From the NCBI GenBank assembly GCA_949130495.1, contig OX422215.1, forward strand, positions 532,997,755 to 533,061,754: a stretch of 64,000 nucleotides of DNA. Direction: 5' to 3'. The DNA is from Sambucus nigra (taxonomy: Eukaryota; Streptophyta; Magnoliopsida; Dipsacales; Adoxaceae). This document shows positions 22,326 to 34,192 of the stretch, in pieces; position 1 is the stretch's first letter; every line of letters begins with the position of its first letter. The notes below the pieces were generated by a model. It had not been told where the DNA came from. It worked only from the letters and a program-made list of their open reading frames with translations, and made no database searches. Both the position numbers and the translations under genes were made by a program.

Positions 22326-23270
22326 ACCGTAGACTCGTTTTTCCAGGAGAAGATTGTACGACTCTTAGCTGAGGGTGCTGAGTCCTATTCTATTAGTTCT
22401 GATAGGGGTTTGAGGTTTAATAGGAGATTGGTGGTTCCAGAAGGAGCAGATTTACGTCATGTAGTGATGACCCAGTCTCACGGGTCCCAATTTGCGGTAC
22501 ATCCTGGAGGAGATAAGATGTACCAGGATATGAGGAGGCAATACTGGTGGAGTGGAATGAAGAAGGACATTGCTAAGTTCACGTCCAAGTATTCTACCTG
22601 CCAGCTGATAAAGGTGGACCATCAGAAACCGTCAGGGTTGCTTCAGCCATTGGAAGTACCCGCGTGGAAGTGGGAGAGTATTTCCATGGATTTTATTACA
22701 GGGTTACCCACATCACAGTGGGGCCACGACTCTATCTGGGTGATTGTAGACCGTTTGACCAAGGTGGCTCATTTTTTGCCGGTGCGGACAAACTATACCA
22801 CGGGTCAGTATGCTCAGTTGTTCATTGCTGAGATTGTCAGATTACATGGGGTGCCCCTGAATATTGTGTCAGATAGAGATAAGATTTTCGTGGCTCATTT
22901 TTGGGAAAGCTTTCAGGAGGCTATGGGTACTGAGTTGAGGTTGAGTTCACTTATCACCCACAGACAGATGGAAAGACAGAGCGTACTAATCAGATGTTGG
23001 AGGATATGCTATGCATGTGTGTTCTTGATTTTGGAGGAGGTTGGGAGCCACATCTTCCACTGGTATATTTTTCTTATAATAACTCTTATCAGTTCACTAT
23101 TGGCATGGCTCCATTCGAAGCTTTGTACGGCAGGCCTTGTCGTTCCCCAACTTGTTGGCTCGAGGTGGGGGATAACAAGTTGCTAGGACCAGAGGTGATT
23201 CAGGAAACCTCCGCGAGGATTGAGATGATCAGTAGTCGCATTCGAGTAGCCCAGGACAGGCAGAAAAGCT
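22326..23270 (+). pseudogene. Element B integrase
   Basis: The zinc-binding part reads H...H with KYSTCQLIK, where the first Cys of the CxxC pair appears as Tyr. The core has SMDFITGLP, VIVDRLTKVAHFLPV, LNIVSDRDKIF and the HPQTDGKTERTNQ region with the catalytic Glu. A frameshift near 22945 separates the frame 22410-23186 from the frame that holds the Glu motif and continues as MLEDMLCMCVLDF (22994 onward). AFEALYGRPCRSP-like sequence follows. Confidence 0.92.
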
Positions 23271-23776
23271 ACGCCGATGCGAAACGGTTCTTCCGGGAGT
23301 TTAGTGTGGGGGACCAAGTGTTACTACGTGTATCTCCTATGAAAGGAGTGATGAGGTTTGGGAAGAAAGGGAAATTGGCCACGAGGTACGTGGGACCATT
23401 TCCCATCATCGAGAGGATTGGGCAGGTAGCATACAGATTGGGACTTCCAGAGCATTTACATCGCATTCACGATGTATTCCACATCTCGTTGTTGAGACGA
23501 TATCTTCGGGATGATATGGCCCATACCAACATTGCGATAGATGAGATAGACTTACAGCCTGACAGCTCTTACGAGGAGAGACCGGTGGCTATCCTAGACC
23601 ATAGCGAGAGAAGATTGAGGTCGAAGGTAGTTCCACTTGTACGGGTCCAGTGGGAGCATCATAATGTGGAGGAGTCCACTTGGGAGCGCGAGACAGATAT
23701 GCGCGAGAGATACCCAGATTTATTCTTACCAAGTACGCCTTATTTTTCGAATTTCGGGATGAAATTCCGTTATTAG
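23271..23776 (+). pseudogene. Element B integrase C-terminus with chromo-like end
   Basis: Open to the stop at 23774-23776. It contains QKSYADAKRF, GDQVLLRVSPMKGV, YVGPFPIIERIG, HDVFHISLLRRY and, at the end, VRVQWEHHNVEESTWERE followed by MRERYPDLF. This is the degenerate chromodomain tail typical of plant chromoviruses. It is intact in this stretch. Confidence 0.88.
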
Positions 23777-23786
23777 GGGGGAAGTA
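23774..23786 (+). other. Polypurine tract of element B
   Basis: AGGGGGGAAG lies immediately before the 3' LTR start TGTAATACC, the primer position for plus-strand synthesis. Confidence 0.8.
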
Positions 23787-24935
23787 TGTAATACCCCGTA
23801 TTTTTATGCTATATTAATTTGGGGATTTATTAAATTTAATGAAAATTAGTTATTTAATATAAATCCAAAAATTAATTATGTTATAATTATTAACGTGATG
23901 AGAGTTAGTAATTATTAATTATGTTATAATTATTAACGTGATGAGAGTTAGTAATTATGGGAAAATTGTTGAATATTACTAATGAGCTAAGTAATATATA
24001 ATATTGGTTATATTAAATGTCACGAGTGAATAAAATGATAATTTTGGAAATTTAAGTCGGGACGCGTCCGTGTCGCATCGGGACAAAATATTGATGAATA
24101 AAAGTGAATATATTATAAGTGGCTCGTATGGTCATTTTGAATGCGCCAAAGTGTCCGGAGGGTCGAGATAGTCATAAAAGTGTACTCGGGGGTTTAGTTT
24201 GAGTCTCGGGGCGTTTTTAGGCCTATTTAACACCCTGGGAGGGCATTTTGGTCATTTTGCATCTTTGGGTAATTAAACCCACGAAAATTATTAAACTATA
24301 TCAGCCATTTGGAAGGTCCATTTAGGGTTATCAGACTCAAAACATTAGAACGGCCATAGGAGAGGAAAGGAGAAGGCTTTCCAAGCAATCAAAGGCCAAC
24401 GATTCACCCGGTTGCACCGCCACCACCACCAACGCGTAGATCGCGCGACGGGGAACGCAACCACACCAAATTCGTCATCAAACCAGAACTCTGAAAATCC
24501 CAGGCAAGTGTTTATCTTGCTTATTTTCGTTAATGCATCACTCATGTTAGTCTAGGGATGATTAGGATGAGTTTATGGAAGAAAACCCAAATTTGAGATA
24601 GGAAATCGCATGTAGTAATGATTTGAATGTTATTCTGGAAACCCCTTCACATGTAGAGGATTAAACCACGAAATTATGAGGTTTTAGAAGAAGAAAATTC
24701 TGGAAAATATTGATTAGAACCATGTTAAAGAAATTCTAGGGTTCTTGATATTGTTAGGAAGTTTTGCCTATAAATCCATGATTAGTGATAGAAATTTACA
24801 TGCTTTACGTAGAAGATACATAAAATGAGATTATAATGTTAGTAGTACAAATTCCTGGGCGATTGGGAATGAAGAGTTTGTATTTAGAGGAGGATATGTG
24901 ATAGAACTCGTAACTGATTAACTGCATAATTTGCC

Positions 24936-25008
24936 ATACCTGTTTGATCGATCGATCGAGCCAAAAGCTTCGATCGATCGAGCCCCAGACCTCGATTGAT
25001 CGACCCCT
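24936..25008 (+). promoter_or_regulatory. GATC module of the B 3' LTR, shortened
   Basis: CATACCTGTTTGATCGATCG, then GAGCCAAAAGC and CGATCGATCGAGCCCC. The AAGGTTCGATCAATCGA segment of the 5' copy is absent, consistent with slippage or recombination between GATCGA units. Confidence 0.7.
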
Positions 25009-26281
25009 TCTCCCAGACTCATATTTCCCCTTTTTAAATTAGTTGAATTCAATTTAATGAGAAATAATTCTTGGACACCCTTATTAAAATGTTTTGGGAG
25101 ATAAAGAAGACCAGTAGGACATATGAATAATTTTGGGACCTTTAATGTAAAACGAGAGTTGTATTTTTGGGATACTTACATATAAGGTACGATGAAACTA
25201 TGTATTAAAGGGAGAGATGCGTAAGATAGTAACGTTGGAACATAAATGAATACCTACTGAATTTTTCACTTGAGAGGATAGAGTCCATGAGAATTACGTA
25301 GTAAGTTGGAAAAATCCCTCGAATTAAAGTTAGAAACGAATCGTTATACGTGATAACTAATAATGGGAAAATTAGGATAAATGTCGTGATTATGGGTTAT
25401 GGGATGAACATAAATTGATATGATAAAAGTAGTATATTTATATGACTGTGTGTATGCATATATTATATACATGTGAAAATCATGCCCGCGCTACTTGCTA
25501 TCCCTGAGGTTACCGCGCCGGGACAGTCTTATCTCGATGGAACCTTTATGGGGGATATTGACTCGTTCCCTAGAAGATAGAAATCCTTGGTACAGGCTAT
25601 CGAATCAATAGTTCAGACGGTCCTAAGAGATGTGGGGCATGTACTATCCTCTTAGAGACTTGGAATCTATGCTTCGCCTCAATATTTTTTGTGTATGTGT
25701 TAATACAATTCGAGAGTAATTTTGAACTTATATTTCCCTTAGTACGAGTGATACGGGGATTGGATAGCAGAGTATGCCCGCACCATAATTTTTATGTGGG
25801 GTGTTGTTATAATATATATATTATACGAGCATTTGATATATATATGAAATTCTGAAATTTGGAACTGCCTACTATGTTATGGTAAGTAAGACATGTATAA
25901 TGACTCAAATTGAAAATACTTTTTTTGAAAAGAATAATATGACACTGGGAAACTTTATTAATAAATAAAGTTAAAATGAGAGCTTTGGTATTAAATGAAA
26001 TTTTCTTTTTAAACAATTATATTGTTCAGTTTTAAATCTTACGAGTAACCTATGATAAGTTAAACCATTGGGAAGTTTAGGGCGATATAAGATAAGATAA
26101 TCCATTGAGAAGGTTAGTACGATAGGCGTGCATATTAGAAGTGAGGTGAGAATTTCTCAAGAGAGTGCCGCACTAATATGTTGTTGCATTGTCCTGTAAT
26201 CATTTTAAATACTTGCTAAACAAATTTTAAATCATATACACTATCGATCTCTGACCCGTTTCTATTTTCCATTTTCTCTTG

Positions 26282-26308
26282 TATATATATATATATATAT
26301 ATATATAT
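26282..26308. repeat. (TA)n microsatellite in the B 3' LTR
   Basis: 27 bp of TA at the same LTR position as 18333-18371. Confidence 0.95.
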
Positions 26309-26852
26309 TACAAGTGCCCAGCCACAGGGGCGTCTTGCATAGGATCCTTTGGAAGGAACGCGCTGCAGCTTAGGTGGGAGTTGTAGGCCTTTTGCTTAGA
26401 CGACTTCATTTATTTGACTCCACTCGTTGCATATTTATTCAGTTGGGCATGTGTCACCCGTTTCCATTATCCAGTTGTTTTATTGGACTATGTGATTCAT
26501 TTATATTAGTATTGTCACTTTGTGATTATTATTGTCTGGATGTTTTACTTTAAGTTTTAATGTTGGGTTTTAGTTGTTGAATGTTTAAATTATTTGGATT
26601 ATATCTTCCAGGATTATCATGGTGTGATTCTTTAATATTGAATTGTTGTAAATAATTGAATCTTTGTTTTTAAAATAAAATTTGGAAAGTAATGTTTAAA
26701 AATGGTTTTGACACTTAGCTTAATTAATTAGGGTGCTTAATTTGGAAAAGTTATTTTTACGACAGTGATGCTAAGAATGAACCAACTGTTCACCTTGATT
26801 TTAATTTAATAAAGGAGTGATCACCCGATATTTAATTAGGCGGGGTGTCACA

Positions 26853-27644
26853 CTTTCATCTTCCCTCTCCATTTAATAAAGTTGTATTTCCATTATTCTT
26901 GCTTTCTAGTGTAATTTACATGCTTTCCTAATTAGATTTACATGATTTATTTCCTTGATTTCTGGTGTAGTTTTATTGTATTTATTTATCGCGTTTTTAC
27001 CATGCTTTCTAGCTAATTTAAATTAGGCTGTGTTTGAATGGAACTCACTCGAGTTGACGCGTTTATTGGCTTTGATGATGGTGTTTACATATCTATTTCG
27101 AGTGCGTTGTCCTAGTTATTATGCCTAGGAGATTTGAAGGGGCATATCATGTATGTCCCGTGATTACGACCTTTCGTGCACAATTGCCGGGGTATTTGTT
27201 GACGCCAAAATCTTTTTAGGCTTTTATGCGAATTTAGGGGTGTGACCACTCTTGATTCAATTAACTGTCGAAACGAGACGCATTCGTAATAACTCCTCAA
27301 CCCATGTATCCATTTTATACAAATTAACTCGGGTGAGGGATATTCGACGCAACCTATAGTTTTTACTCACTTTGTTAATCTTGTTTAATATACACTCGCC
27401 TAGATTAAATATATCCCTTTTATGCATCTTTTCCTTTTTAGTTTGTAATCACCTTTTTACCTTTTATTTAGGAGTACTAGATCATATTAATTCTAGCATC
27501 TCGTCCCTGTGAATTTTCGATACCCGACTTACCGCTGTGCTTGCCTCGCAAGTGTAGCCGTAATTTAGGTTTGTTTGTATTATCGCGGTGAACTGAAAAC
27601 AACGATTGTGTCCTTACACGAACACACATTTCACGCGGTTGATC
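26853..27644 (+). repeat. LTR of A1, right part
   Basis: It resumes the A1 LTR after B (ATCTTCCCTCTCCATTTAATA against the undisrupted A2 sequence at about 29150) and ends TTCACGCGGTTGATC. The terminal A of TTGATCA is replaced by the junction with A2 interior sequence. Confidence 0.88.
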
Positions 27645-28404
27645 TTAGGTTGATGTAAATTCCTATGTGATCTTAGGTTGATGTAATTTAAAAGTCATAA
27701 TAGTTTTGATAATTAGTGAAAATACATTTTGCCTCCTTTAATGTGTGGTATCCTTTCATTGAGATTACAATTTTTCAATTTATATAGAGCGTTCTTCATT
27801 TGTGACATGTGTGCGGCCTAGTTTTCATTTACTTTTACTCTTTATGCCCTCATGTTCCGTGTGCTACCTTCGAGTAAATTCGCTTGATGAGTGTAATGCC
27901 CGTGAGGATTGAATGTATGCTTGCTTTAACTTTTATCCGGTTTATATAAGTTTTTGCCAAATCACACTTTTCATGTGCTTGCTTCCCCCCCCCCCCCCTC
28001 CACACACACACACACACATTTTAAGGTTTGAATTCTATAAGGTGCATTCTATGATGTTAATGATTCGAACTTTCTTTTGAATCCGTTCAATGTGCTAATA
28101 TGTGTATGAAATTCTTTTCGCTATTGTTGGGATTTACGCATGTTGGGTTGCGCATATTTTGATGAAACCATATGATGTTTATGGGTATCATCCCTGAAAA
28201 CCCTCACAAGACGACACTCGTCCACTAGGGTGACCTAGGGGTTTAACGGCTTATTGCATACGCTAAATGCAATCGAATCGCCCGCAAAAGTGGCCTTAAG
28301 CTTTTATACCATACTTTTGTACTAATCATGCATTTGGTTTGCTTGTAGTTCTTGTTTCATCCTATTTCATTACTAGGGACTAGCAATGTGTAAGTTAGGG
28401 GGTA
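27645..28404 (+). other. A2 interior fragment (3' end only)
   Basis: It matches the last about 730 bp of the A1 interior (14345-15071), joined to the A1 LTR at a GATC. CCTATGTGATCTTAGGTTGA-type sequence is partly duplicated at the junction (27640-27690). It contains poly-C 27985-27998 plus (CA)n, absent from A1 but present in A4. A purine tract precedes LTR A2. Confidence 0.8.
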
Positions 28405-29938
28405 TGATAATACGCAAATATTGTGTATTTCATCCCTCGAACCGGTGCATTTTAGCCCCCTCGGGTATCTTATTCTCTATATCTATGCTCGTTAACCAGA
28501 CAACCTTGGATTTCTACGTTAACATGTTTTGCAGGGGTTAATTGAGCTTTTATAGGTAGTTGGATTCTAAGTGTGAAGTTCGGACGCATTCCACTCGATT
28601 TCCTTACATGATCGCACGTTCAAGGGCAATTTATTCTTTTTAAAGCTTGGGCACCTAGCCCAACATCTACATGTAAGTTGTAATCCTCCTCGCAAGCTTC
28701 GCGTGGCTGCGAACGGTGCTCAAATCCAATTTAGAATGAAGAAGTTACGGCGATTTTACTGGAAGGGAATTGCATTCAAGCCAAAACAGCAATGCAAGAG
28801 ACTCATGCCTGATTTTTCGATCGATCGACCAAAGGGGTCGATCGATCAATCCCTCTTATCTTGCCAAATTGTGGGAGACAGTGGGTTGGATTTCTGAGCA
28901 TCGATCGATCGAGCCCAGGGGATCGATGGATCGATCGATCTCCTATTTTCTGCATATATTTTGGCCTTTTCTTTTCTTTTCTCTTTTCTTTTCTAATTTT
29001 ATTCCTTTTACTATATAAAGGAATTTTGATGTTAAAACAGATATAATTCATTTTAGATAGATCAGGTTAGGGTTTTGGAGGTTTAAGAGCTCATTTCTTC
29101 ATTTCTTCTTGGATTGACACCCATTTGGGCTTGTAATTTGGGCTACCATATTCCATCTCCATTAATATAGTTGTATTTCATTATTTCTTGCTTTGTAGTG
29201 TAATTTACAAGCTTTTTAATTTAGGTTTACATGCTTTCTTTACTTTCTTTCTTTACTTGATTTCTAGCGTAGATTTACCGCGTTTATTTACCGCTTTCCT
29301 TTATCGCGTTGTTAACATGCTTTTTAGATAATTTAGTCTAGGTTGTGTTCGAATAGAACTCACTCGGGTTGATGCGTTGCTTGGCTTTAGTGATGGTGTT
29401 TACGAATCTATTTCTGGTGCTTTGTCCTAGTTATTGCGCCTAGGATATTTTACGGGGCATATCATGTACCGTGCTTACGACCATGCGTGCACGATTTCCG
29501 GGGTATTTGTTGACGCCAAAATCTTATTAGGATTTTTTGTGGATTTAGGGGTGTGACAACCCTTGATTCAATTAACTGTCGAAACGAGACGCATTCGTAA
29601 TAACTCATCGACCCATGTATCCATTTTATACAAATTAACTCGGCTAAGGGATATTCGACGCAACCTATAGTTTTACCGCTTTGTTAATCTAGCTTTATTT
29701 TCCCTCGCTTAGTTAATCATTTCCCTTTTATGCATATTTTCTTTTTTAGTTTGTAATCACCTTTTACACTTTTATTTAGGAATATTAAACCAATTGAATT
29801 CTAGCAACTCGTCCCTGTGAACTTACCGTTGTGCTTGCCTCGTAAGTGTAGCCGTAATTTAGGTTTGTTTGTATTATCGCTATGAAACAAAAACAACGAT
29901 CATGCCCTTACACGAGCACGCATTTCACGCGTTGATCA
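28405..29938 (+). repeat. LTR A2, complete
   Basis: 1534 bp, TGATAATACGC to GTTGATCA. It follows TTAGGGGGTA and is followed by AA and the primer site, so it has both a 3'-LTR context on the left and a 5'-LTR context on the right. TATA box at 29012-29019. Confidence 0.9.
28805..28950 (+). promoter_or_regulatory. GATC module of LTR A2
   Basis: TCGATCGATCGACC, AAAG, GGTCGATCGATCAATCCC, then ATCGATCGATCGAGCCC and ATCGATGGATCGATCGATC. It has the same two-part layout as A1 with an imperfect hairpin, and sits about 60 bp upstream of the TATA box. Confidence 0.65.
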
Positions 29939-29941
29939 AAA

Positions 29942-29959
29942 TGGCGCCATTGTCGAGGA
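29942..29959 (+). other. Primer-binding site after LTR A2
   Basis: TGGCGCCATTGTCGAGGA, a tRNA-Asp-type site with three G-to-A or C-to-T type changes. Only about 8 bp of interior follow before inverted LTR sequence begins. Confidence 0.8.
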
Positions 29960-29967
29960 AAAGAAAA

Positions 29968-30640
29968 GGGTGTCAAACCAAGAGAGGAAGAAGAAGAACT
30001 CTCAAATCCCCCAAACCCTAACCTGCAACTCTCTAAAATCTAATCTAAAAACTTAATATCTGATTATTACAGCAAAAAAACCTTTATATAGTAAGTGGAA
30101 TTAAAATAGAAAAGAAAAGGGAAAAGAAAAGAAAAGGCCAAAATATCTGCAGAAAACAGGGGATCGATCAATCGATCCCCTGGGCTCAATCGATCGATGA
30201 TCAGAAATCCAGCCCACTGTCTCCCACGATTTGGCAAAATAATAAGGATCAATCGATCAACCCCTTTGGTCGATCGATCGAACAAGTAGGTATGAGCCAC
30301 CTGCATTGCTGTTTTGGCATGTTTGCATTTCTCGTATGCTAAAATCGCCGTAACTTCTTCGTTCCGAATCGGAATCGCTCACCGTTTATGGCCACACAAA
30401 GCTTGCGAGGAGGGCTACAACTTTCATGGGATGTTGGGCCAGGTTCCCAAGCTAAGAATTGACTAAATTTCCCTTGAACATGCGATCGTGTACGGAAATC
30501 GAGCGGAATGCGTCCGAAATTCACACTTAGCATCCAAATACCTATAAAAACTCAATTAACCCCTGCAAAACATGTTAACGCAGAAATCCAAGGTTGTCTG
30601 GTTAACGAGAATAAATATAGGGAATAAGATACTCGAGGGG
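29968..30640 (-). repeat. LTR A3, inverted internal fragment
   Basis: Minus-strand LTR sequence from about nucleotide 50 of the LTR (CCCCCTCGAGTATC) to the TTTGACACCCTT region. It contains the GATC module (about 30160-30285). Both LTR ends are missing, and both sides abut primer-site sequence belonging to LTRs A2 and A4. Confidence 0.8.
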
Positions 30641-30647
30641 GCCATTT

Positions 30648-32051
30648 TATCACCCCGTGAAAAGTGTGTTCGTGTAAGGACACAATCATTGTTTTCGTTT
30701 CACCGCGATAATACAAACAAACCTAAATTACGGCTACACTTGCGAGGCTAGCACAGCGGTGTCGGGTATCAAGAATCCACAGGGATGAGATGCTAGAATT
30801 TATATGATTTAATAATCCTAAGTAAAAGGTGATTACAAACTAAAAAGGAAAAGATTCATAAAAGGTAAATATTTAATCTAGGCGAGTGTATTGAAACTAG
30901 ATTAACAAATAAGCGAGTAAAACTAGAGGTTGGGTCGAATATCCCTCACCCGAGTTAATTTCTATAAAATGGATACATGGGTCGACGAGTTATTATGAAT
31001 GCATCTCGTTTTGACAGTTAATTGAATCCAGGGTGGTCATGCCCCTAAATCCGCATAGAAGTCTAATAAGATTTTGGCATCAACAAATACCCCGAAAATT
31101 GCGCACGAAAGGTCGTAAGCACGGGACATATAGGCGCAATAACTTGGCTAGAAAGCATGTTAAAAATGCGATAAATAAAGCGGTAAATAAACGCGATAAA
31201 TCTACACTAGAAAGCAAGGAAATAAAGCATGTAAACCTAATTTAGAAAGCTTGTAAATTACACTACAAAGAAAGAAATAATGAAATACAACTACATTAAT
31301 GGAAATGGAAGATGGTAGCCCAAATTACAAGCCCAAATAGGTGTCAATCCAAGAAGAAATGAAGAAATGAGCTCTCAAACCTCAAAAACTCTAACCTAAT
31401 CTATCTAAAATGAATTATATATGTTTTTACATCAAAATTCCTTTATATAGTAAAAGGAATAAAATTAGAAAAGAAAAGAGAAAATAAAAGAAAACCCCAA
31501 AACATCTGCAGAAAACAGGGGATCGATCGATCGATCCCCTGGGCTCAATCGATTGATGCTCAGAAATACATCCCACTGTCTCCCATGATTTAGAACAATA
31601 AGAAGGATTGATCGATCAACCACTTTGGTCGATCGATCTATCAAGAAGGTATGAGCCTCCTGCATTGCTGTTTTGGCTTGAATGCAATTCCCTTCCGCTA
31701 AAATCACCGTAACTTCTTCGTTCTGAATCGGATTCGCGCACCGTTTACGGCCACGCGAAGCTTGCAAGGAGGGATAAAACTTTCGTGTAGATGTTGGGCC
31801 AGGTTCCCAAGCTGTGAAAAGACTAAATTTCCCTTAAACATGCGATCGCATACGAAAATCGAGCATAATGCGTGCGAACTTCACACTTAGCATCCAAATA
31901 CCTATAAAAACTCAATTACCCCTGCAAAACATGTTAACGTAGAATTTCGATGTTGTTTGGTTAATGAGAATAAATATAGGGAATAAGATACCCGAGGGGG
32001 CTAAAATGTGTAGGTTCGAGGGATGAAATACGCAATATTTGCGTATGATCA
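30648..32051 (-). repeat. LTR A4 (minus strand)
   Basis: It starts, on the minus strand, TGATCATACGCAAATATTGC at 32051 after a decayed purine tract and ends CACGGGGTGATA at 30648. AAATGGC, the beginning of a primer site, follows before LTR A3. It holds the GATC module (about 31515-31650) and a TATA box at 31442-31449. Confidence 0.85.
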
Positions 32052-34192
32052 CATGCCTTAACTTACACATCGCTAGTCCCTAGCAATGAAATAGGATACA
32101 ACAATAACTACAAGAAAACCAAAAGCAGGATAAGTACAAAAGTTTGGTATAAAATCATAAGGCCACTTTCACGGGAGATTCGATTGTATTTAGCGTATAC
32201 AATAAGCCGTTAAACCCCTATGTCACCCCAGTGGACGAGTGTCGTCTCGTGAGGGTTTTTAGGGATGAAACCCACAAACATCACATGGTTTCCTCAAAAT
32301 ATGCCCAACCCAACATGCAACAAGCCCAACAATAACGAAAAGGATTTCATACACATTATTAGCACATTGAATGGATTCAAACAAATGTCCGAATCATTAA
32401 CATTATAGAATGCACCTCATAGAATTGAAACCTTAAAATGTGTGTGTGTGTGTGTTGGGGGGTGGGGAACGAGCACATGCAAAGTGTAATTTGGCAAAAA
32501 CTTATATAAACCGGATAAAAGTTAAAGCAAACATACATTCAATCCTCACGGGAATTACAATCATCAAGAGAATTCACTCGAAACAGGGAGGTAACACACG
32601 AAACATGCGGGCATAAAGAGTAAATAGAAATGGAAACTAGGCCGCACACATGTCACAAATGAAGAACGCAATATATAAACTGAAAAACTATAATCTCAAT
32701 GAAAGGATACCACACATTAAAGGAGGGAAAATGTATTTTCACAGAATGTCAAAACTATTATGACTTTTAAATTACATCAACCTTAGATCAGATAGGACTT
32801 TACTAGGGTTGTAATATAGGTTAGGCTAGGGTATGAAATTAAGGAATGTATGTACGGATTCAAAGTGTTCGGAATGAAAACTCAGGATAATGGGAAAATG
32901 CAGGCAATACAAAAATTGGAAAACAAGTTCCAAACAAGCATTAGATATATCATCGGGGAGAGTAATCAAAGCTTATTGAACTATATACAACATATACGAC
33001 TTTCTCTTTCTTTTCTTTTCTTCTTTTTCTCGTGTTTTCTTTTGCTTTCAACTTTCTCTTTTTCATCACTTTTTTCACATCTCTTTTCTTTACTTTTCTC
33101 ACTCTCATTTGCCTAAATTACAACCGACATCACAAACAACATCATTCAATCTCAAGTAACATTCCAAACAAAGGTATGGAAAGTGTATGTATGGTTTAAA
33201 ACTCCAATTCGGAGTTGGTTATGGGAATTGGGTTATGAAACGAAAGGCTAATATTTAGGCTCAAAGGGGTTAACGAGGGGAAACATATAAGGTGAGGTCA
33301 AGGTCAATATGGGTGATATAACAAAGAAGGCCTACGATCATTTCCAAAAGTTTACAGAATTCTTGAATCAAAACAATATATGAAAATCATGATCAAGTAA
33401 CACATTTCAAGTATATAAACTCAATTAATGAACGATCAAATGAAAGAATAGTGAGATTACCAACGAATTCAACGTTTTCAATGAGAAAAGAATAGTGTAT
33501 ACACTCACAAACGACGAAAGGTACAAAGCTTAGTCGGTGTAAGTATATACAATGCAACAAAAGATTATCGAGTTATAAAAATCTTAAACCAAGTCAATAA
33601 GGCAATAAAGGTGCATGTGTTCATGGGATTAAAGTTTAATTCATGAAGATATTCATAATTTCAATAATTGAGACTAAAATCTCATAACTGCTAAAATCGA
33701 GAACATGCATCGTTGAGTTGTCTATTGGATCGGGCAATTATTGAAATTTATCATCGAAAACAAAGGAAAACTTCCCCAAAAAGGAGAAAAAAGAAAGAAA
33801 ATCTTTTTGAAAATTTTAATTTTTCTAAGAAAAGCATACTAAGTAACTAACCTGTGAGCAAAAACATGGACTAAATAAAGAAATGGATAGAATATCCCAC
33901 ACCCCCTAACTTAAAACCTGACATTGTCTTCAATGTGAATTAAGAACCAAGTTAAAGAGAGGAAAAAAACGATATTATCCAAAATTGGGACGATCCCCAT
34001 AAGAACAAGTCCAAAGAATCTACAAAACAAGTTAATACCGAGCATAGCAAAAACAAGTAGCAAAAATTTAACTAAGTACACTAGACTAAATTACAAAGGA
34101 AAGGAAAAATAAAGAAAGAAAGAATAAAAAGCTAACTATATACAACCTACTATTTAGGCTTCACACTAACTATACACTAGAAGTCTAAATAG

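Larger units (their letters stand above)
15822..26852 (+). mobile_element. Element B: Ty3/gypsy chromovirus-like LTR retrotransposon, complete but dead
   Basis: LTRs 15822-18914 and 23787-26852 start TGTAATACCCCG and end with CACA. A perfect duplication CTTTC lies at 15817-15821 and 26853-26857. The interior runs Met primer site, gag, protease, RT, RNase H, integrase and C-terminal chromo-like motif: the Ty3 order. LTRs of about 3.1 kb and the ESTWERE...MRERYPDLF end suggest a Tekay/Del-type chromovirus. The two LTRs differ at scattered bases and by a small deletion, so it is not a very recent insertion. Stops throughout show that it is inactive. Confidence 0.93.
23787..26852 (+). repeat. 3' LTR of element B
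   Basis: 3066 bp, colinear with the 5' LTR, with scattered substitutions and a short loss inside the GATC module. It ends GGCGGGGTGTCACA before the duplicated CTTTC. Confidence 0.93.
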
